DNA of 64,000 bases. Source: Isoptericola sp. AK164. Lineage in GTDB: Bacteria > Actinomycetota > Actinomycetes > Actinomycetales > Cellulomonadaceae. The translations under genes and the position numbers were made by a program. Numbering within the stretch: the first letter of the stretch is position 1; every line of letters starts with the position of its first letter. Where the stretch lies: the NCBI RefSeq assembly GCF_029643425.1, contig NZ_CP119106.1, positions 310,001-374,000 of the forward strand, in the 5' to 3' direction. This document shows, one piece after another, positions 60,400-64,000 of this stretch. The notes beneath the pieces are model-generated. The model was given only the letters and a program-made list of their open reading frames with translations, was not told where the DNA came from and did not search any database.

Positions 60400-61446
60400 A
60401 TGAGCAACCTGGAGCTGCGTCCCGCCGAACAGGTCTGCACCGTCGGCGACGCCCCTGCCGACGTCGAGATCCTCACCGCGCGCGAGGTCCCGCTGGGCGG
60501 CCCCCGGGCGATGACGGTCCGCCGGACCATCCCGCAGCGCCGCCGGTCCCTCATCGGCGCGTGGTGCTTCTGCGACCACTACGGGCCCGACGACGTCTCC
60601 GCCTCGGCCGGGATGCAGGTGCCGCCGCACCCCCACATCGGGCTGCAGACGGTGTCCTGGCTCTTCGCCGGCGAGATCATGCACCGCGACTCGGTGGGCT
60701 CCCAGCAGCTCGTGCGGCCCGGGGGGCTGAACCTCATGACCGCGGGGCACGGGATCTCCCACTCGGAGGAGTCCCCGGACTCGACCCCCGACCATCCGCG
60801 GCCGCCGACGCTGCACGGCGTGCAGCTGTGGACGGTGCTGCCCTCGGGCGACGCCGCCACCGCGCCGCAGTTCGACCACCACGCCGACCTGCCCGTCGCC
60901 GACGTCGACGGCGCGCGGGTGCGGGTGTTCCTCGGCGCGCTGCAGGTCGCCGGCCGCGAGCTGCGCTCGCCCGCCCGCGCCTACTCCCCGCTCGTGGGGG
61001 CCCAGCTCGACGTGCCGGCCGGCACGCGCCTGGAGCTGGACGTCGACGCCGCGTTCGAGCACGGCCTGCTCGTGGACGCCGGCGAGGCGACCTTCGAGGG
61101 CACTGAGGTGCCGCCCGCCGACCTCGCCTACGTCGCCCCCGGCCGCGACAGGCTCGTCGTGACCGCGGGGGCGACCCCGGTGCGCGCGGTCCTCCTCGGC
61201 GGCGAGCCCTTCACCGAGGACGTCGTCATGTGGTGGAACTTCGTCGGCCGCACCCACGAGGACGTCGCAGCGGCACGGGCCGACTGGACGGCTCAGCTCG
61301 CCGAGCACCCCGACGGCGTCACCGGCTACGTCGAGGGTGCGGCCGGACGCCGCTTCGGCCGGGTGGACGGGTACGACGGCGGACCGCTGCGCGCCCCCGC
61401 GCTGCCCGACGTGCGGCTCAAGCCCCGCCGGCAGCCGCCGCGCTGA
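60400..61446 (+). CDS. Pirin-family protein
   Basis: The 348-residue protein has two cupin domains. The N-terminal metal site is visible as [12 protein letters not shown] (two His) and [10 protein letters not shown] (His and Glu). Pirins bind Fe and act as quercetinases or redox-responsive regulators. The second domain lacks the ligands. TAGGCT ends 7 bases before ATG 60400, so the message is leaderless. A long terminator follows. Confidence 0.92.
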   Translation: MSNLELRPAEQVCTVGDAPADVEILTAREVPLGGPRAMTVRRTIPQRRRSLIGAWCFCDHYGPDDVSASAGMQVPPHPHIGLQTVSWLFAGEIMHRDSVGSQQLVRPGGLNLMTAGHGISHSEESPDSTPDHPRPPTLHGVQLWTVLPSGDAATAPQFDHHADLPVADVDGARVRVFLGALQVAGRELRSPARAYSPLVGAQLDVPAGTRLELDVDAAFEHGLLVDAGEATFEGTEVPPADLAYVAPGRDRLVVTAGATPVRAVLLGGEPFTEDVVMWWNFVGRTHEDVAAARADWTAQLAEHPDGVTGYVEGAAGRRFGRVDGYDGGPLRAPALPDVRLKPRRQPPR

Positions 61447-61459
61447 CGGAGCCCCGACG

Positions 61460-61499
61460 CGACGAGGCCCCGCACCGGAACCGGTGCGGGGCCTCGTCG
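61460..61499. terminator. Bidirectional terminator between pirin and tRNA-Gly
   Basis: 61460-61478 (begins CGACGAGGCCCCGCACCGG) is the exact reverse complement of 61481-61499, loop AA. It is 19 bp long and lies between the pirin stop and the 3' end of the tRNA on the opposite strand. Confidence 0.85.
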
Positions 61500-61506
61500 A
61501 GCAGCG

Positions 61507-61577
61507 AGCGGGTGACGGGAATCGAACCCGCGCTGTCAGCTTGGGAAGCTGAAGTTCTACCATTGAACTACACCCGC
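61507..61577 (-). tRNA. tRNA-Gly (anticodon CCC)
   Basis: All arms fold: acceptor GCGGGTG/CACCCGC, D arm GTTC..GAAC, anticodon stem TCAGC/GCTGA with loop TTCCCAA (anticodon CCC, reads GGG), T arm with TTCGATT. Discriminator is T and CCA is not encoded. 71 nt. Confidence 0.95.
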
Positions 61578-61608
61578 GTGACGCACCGACGTCGATGCGC
61601 GCACGGCG

Positions 61609-61614
61609 ATCATA
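61609..61614 (-). promoter_or_regulatory. -10 element for tRNA-Gly
   Basis: TATGAT on the minus strand, about 31 bases upstream of the tRNA 5' end. The -35 region is weak. The hexamer is clear in GC-rich surroundings. Confidence 0.45.
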
Positions 61615-61715
61615 CCCAACAACGGCCCGTGTCCCGAATCCGCTCCGGCACCGCGCGGCGGACCACGGCGCGGACCGCGCGGCGGGGCGCCGTCGGCCCG
61701 GCTACCGTGTGCAGC

Positions 61716-62291
61716 GTGCTGCTCTCCGACCGCGACATCCGGGCCGAGCTGGACGCCGGACGCGTCGCCCTGGACCCGTACGACCCGGCGATGGTCCAGC
61801 CGTCGAGCATCGACGTGCGCCTGGACCGGTTCTTCCGCCTGTTCGACAACCACCGGTACCCGTTCATCGACCCCTCGCAGGAGCAGCCGGAGCTGACCCG
61901 GCTGGTCGAGGTCGAGCCCGGCGAGCCGCTGGTGCTGCACCCGGGGGAGTTCGTCCTCGGGTCCACGTACGAGACGGTCACCCTGCCCGACGACGTCGCC
62001 GCCCGGCTGGAGGGCAAGTCGTCCCTCGGCCGGCTCGGCCTGCTGACGCACAGCACGGCCGGGTTCATCGACCCGGGCTTCTCGGGGCACGTCACCCTCG
62101 AGCTGAGCAACGTCGCCACCTTGCCGATCACGCTCTGGCCGGGCATGAAGATCGGCCAGCTCTGCTTCTTCCGGCTCTCCTCGCCGGCCGAGCACCCCTA
62201 CGGCTCGGAGCGGTACGGCTCGCGCTACCAGGGCCAGCGCGGCCCGACGGCGAGCCGCTCCTGGCAGTCCTTCCACCGCACCGACGTATGA
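61716..62291 (+). CDS. dcd: dCTP deaminase (likely bifunctional dCTP deaminase/dUTPase)
   Basis: The 191-residue protein matches the M. tuberculosis Dcd-Dut family: [25 protein letters not shown] with the catalytic Glu in [10 protein letters not shown], and [17 protein letters not shown] at the C terminus. It turns dCTP to dUMP via dUTP, supplying dTMP synthesis. TACCGT ends 7 bases before GTG 61716, so it is leaderless. It is divergent from the tRNA. Confidence 0.95.
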   Translation: MLLSDRDIRAELDAGRVALDPYDPAMVQPSSIDVRLDRFFRLFDNHRYPFIDPSQEQPELTRLVEVEPGEPLVLHPGEFVLGSTYETVTLPDDVAARLEGKSSLGRLGLLTHSTAGFIDPGFSGHVTLELSNVATLPITLWPGMKIGQLCFFRLSSPAEHPYGSERYGSRYQGQRGPTASRSWQSFHRTDV

Positions 62292-62392
62292 CCGGGGTCG
62301 ACGACACCGGGGGCCGACGTCGGTACGCTCGGTCCCGCCGCGCCGGCGACGTCCGTCGGCCGGACTCCCGGACCCGGAAGGAACGTCGCCTG

Positions 62393-63520
62393 ATGGCCCA
62401 GACCTCGTCCCCGTCCCTGCCACCGCTCCCGCGCGCGTCCACGCAGGGGCACCAGGCGCGGCACCTGCTCGCCGTGCCGGACGACGTGACGGTCGACGAG
62501 GTGGAGGTGCTGGCCCTGTCGCGGTTCGGCGGCACCCGCTGGGACGTCGCCCCGTCGGACCTGCCGGGCGCCGACCTGCCCGCGGGCCGGATCGCCGGAC
62601 CCGGTGAGCCCGGCGTGCTGCGCCTGACCCGGCACAGCCACGTGCACGGGCCCTACGCGCCGCGGGGCGACGGGTTCGAGCCCGGCCTGCCGGCGCGCAC
62701 CGCCCTGGTCTTCGACGTCGTCTGCCCGCGCGAGCGCTGGGACGACCCGCCGTTCCCCGGTGGCGGCGACCGCGACGGCCTCGCCCGGGCGTTCCCGGCG
62801 GGGCTGCCGAACCGCGAGGAGGAACGCGTCGTGCAGTGGCTGATCGCCGCCGCCCGACGCCTCGGCGGCTCGGTGCGCCTGGACGTGGCGGGCCTGTGGG
62901 ACCCGGCCGAGACCCAGCGGCGCGCCGCCGGCGCGGGTGTCGTGCTGACCCCGGACCCGGGGGCGTCGGTCGACCTGACGGTGTGGTCCGACGTCTGGCT
63001 CGACCCCCAGGCCGCCCACCGGGTGCTGCAGGAGGTCCACCCGCGCGTGGTCCTGGCCACCCAGGGCGCCGACTACCAGGGACCGCCGGAGGGCATCGCG
63101 GAGAAGCCGCTCTACCCGGGCGAGAAGCTCGACCCGGAGCTGCGGCGCGAGCTGCACGCCCGGGCCGACGACTTCGACATCGCCGCCCTGCAGGCGCCGG
63201 TCGTGCTGGACGGCTACGGGCTGACGATCGATCTGGGCCACGACGGCTGGGTGACCGTCGAGGTCATGGGCGACGAGGTGCTGCCCCTGCTCGTCAAGGA
63301 GCTGCCCTGGGCCGCGAGCGGGGCGATCTGCTACCGCGTCGTGTGGGACCCGCCGGACCAGTTCGAGGCGCAGATGGAGTTCCCCCAGCCCGGTCTGGTG
63401 GTGGCCCGCAAACGGGCGGCCGACCTGGTGGGGAAGGTCGCCGCCGCGATCCACGCCGCCGTCGGCGGCGAGATCGCCGACGAGTCGGAGTTCCTGCTGG
63501 CGCCGGAGGACCTGGCCTGA
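62393..63520 (+). CDS. Hypothetical protein (paralogue of the gene at 58648)
   Basis: The 375-residue protein repeats the family motifs DRDGLARAFPAGLPNREEERVVQWLIAAARRLGG and VLTPDPGASVDLTVWS, and has a longer middle part with EGIAEKPLYPGEKLDPELRREL. Its N terminus is Ser/Pro-rich with no hydrophobic signal. GAAGGAA precedes the ATG by about 9 bases. It follows dcd by 101 bp. Function unknown. Confidence 0.8.
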   Translation: MAQTSSPSLPPLPRASTQGHQARHLLAVPDDVTVDEVEVLALSRFGGTRWDVAPSDLPGADLPAGRIAGPGEPGVLRLTRHSHVHGPYAPRGDGFEPGLPARTALVFDVVCPRERWDDPPFPGGGDRDGLARAFPAGLPNREEERVVQWLIAAARRLGGSVRLDVAGLWDPAETQRRAAGAGVVLTPDPGASVDLTVWSDVWLDPQAAHRVLQEVHPRVVLATQGADYQGPPEGIAEKPLYPGEKLDPELRRELHARADDFDIAALQAPVVLDGYGLTIDLGHDGWVTVEVMGDEVLPLLVKELPWAASGAICYRVVWDPPDQFEAQMEFPQPGLVVARKRAADLVGKVAAAIHAAVGGEIADESEFLLAPEDLA

Positions 63521-63529
63521 CGCGCGGGA

Positions 63530-64000
63530 TCAGGCAGCCGCCTCGGCCCGTTCGCGCGCCAGCAGCGACTCCTTGACCGCGGTCCCGTACCGGAACCCGC
63601 CGAGCGTGCCGTCGGTGCGCAGCACGCGGTGGCACGGCACGAACAGTGCGGCGGCGTTGTGCGCGCACGCCCCCGCCGCCGCGCGCACCGCTGCGGGCCG
63701 CCCGGCACGGCGGGCGTACTCGGTGTAGGTGACGGGCTCGCCGGGTGCGACCTCGCGCAGCACGTCCCAGGCGTGCTCGCGGAACGGGCCGGAGCGCTGG
63801 ACGACGTCGACCCGGGCCACGGCGTCCAGGTCGCCCGCGTAGTACGCCCGGACCGCCGCGGCCGGGGCGGCGACGGCGGGGTCGGCGGTGTCGACGACGG
63901 GCACGGCCGCCGGGCGCAGGTCCCGGTGGACGAGCCCGACCAGGGCGGGGACGTCCGCGGTCCAGCCCGAGGCGAGCACGGCGCCGTCGTCGGCGACGAG
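63530..64000 (-). CDS. ogt: Methylated-DNA-protein cysteine methyltransferase, 3' part (5' end outside window)
   Basis: The visible 156 residues include the DNA-binding helix (VTYTEYARRAGRPAAVRAAAGACAHN, with the Arg finger position) and the active-site FVPCHRVLRTDGTLGGFRYGTAVKESLLARE, whose Cys takes the alkyl group from O6-methylguanine. The frame stays open to the window edge (LVADDGAVLASGW upstream of an internal GTG), which fits the usual N-terminal domain, so the true start is beyond 64000. Confidence 0.93.
   Translation of the reverse strand, partial: LVADDGAVLASGWTADVPALVGLVHRDLRPAAVPVVDTADPAVAAPAAAVRAYYAGDLDAVARVDVVQRSGPFREHAWDVLREVAPGEPVTYTEYARRAGRPAAVRAAAGACAHNAAALFVPCHRVLRTDGTLGGFRYGTAVKESLLARERAEAAA

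Noticed and set aside
59662-60400. Chromosomal origin oriC
   Set aside because: DnaA boxes are present, but neither dnaA, dnaN, recF, gyrB nor rpmH is near, and there is no strongly AT-rich unwinding region. I keep it as a DnaA-box cluster only.
59837-60403. Plus-strand open frame of about 190 codons in the non-coding block
   Set aside because: Arg/Pro/Ser-rich product, no ribosome-binding site, runs through the DnaA boxes, stem-loops and terminator.

Overview
The window is 64 kb of uniformly very GC-rich, densely coding DNA with GTG/ATG starts, 4-bp ATGA overlaps and many genes that look leaderless. The gene content is that of an actinobacterial chromosome: SigE-type ECF sigma factor, Mtb-type dCTP deaminase, actinobacterial CopD-CtaG fusion, SoxR with a soxS-less target, BCCT carrier, Mrp antiporter with fused MrpA-B. 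A working PTS (EI, HPr, EIIA-Glc) with such high GC suggests the order Micrococcales, in the Cellulomonadaceae/Promicromonosporaceae neighbourhood. That placement is inference. I saw no integrase, transposase, phage gene, CRISPR array or rRNA; this is ordinary core-plus-accessory chromosome.

Layout. 1-7.8 kb: RNase H-like fragment, ferritin-VIT1 transporter, two small GNATs, phosphoglucomutase, NhaC antiporter, an ECF sigma factor with its membrane partner, and a tiny ORF. 7.9-14 kb: secreted M23/SH3 peptidase, PurB, a small helical protein coupled to an alpha/beta hydrolase, a phage-holin-like membrane protein and an aromatic aminotransferase. 14-22 kb: PoxB, small metabolic and stress genes, SoxR divergent from a split transketolase, and a BCCT osmolyte carrier. 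22-26 kb: a 2-oxoacid dehydrogenase operon (E1alpha-E1beta-E2) with two operator-like palindromes. 26-32.7 kb: CopD-CtaG, a sugar ABC importer (binding protein, two permeases) and a FAD oxidoreductase. 32.8-41.3 kb: S9 peptidase, then TetR divergent from an MMPL transporter fused to a degenerate ABC-ATPase-like domain and a repeat-rich YhgE/Pip protein. 41-47 kb: Nal1-like serine protease, GntR regulator, EIIA, EI, HPr and an aldo/keto reductase. 47-55.8 kb: a small protein, an NHLRC2-like thioredoxin and the Mrp operon. 55.8-64 kb: HAD hydrolase, TIM-barrel isomerase, TetR, DinB protein, two paralogous hypotheticals, a 740-bp non-coding block, pirin, tRNA-Gly(CCC), dcd and an Ogt fragment.

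Genes that work together: sigma factor with its membrane partner; SoxR with the transketolase pair (possible NADPH/pentose response to redox stress); E1/E2 subunits; the PTS phosphoryl chain EI-HPr-EIIA with GntR; Mrp A-G as one cation/proton antiporter; TetR-MMPL-Pip as a regulated envelope export module.

Most unusual features: (i) 59.66-60.40 kb, a DnaA-box cluster followed by a promoter, a 13-bp long-range stem and a strong terminator, i.e. a candidate small RNA gene in a stretch with no gene; (ii) two intergenic palindromes with different sequences but the same 9-10-9 internal architecture, plus a third perfect 21-bp inverted repeat of much lower GC; (iii) a SoxR box with 19-bp promoter spacing that fires at the ATG of a split transketolase; (iv) the MMPL/pseudo-ATPase fusion.
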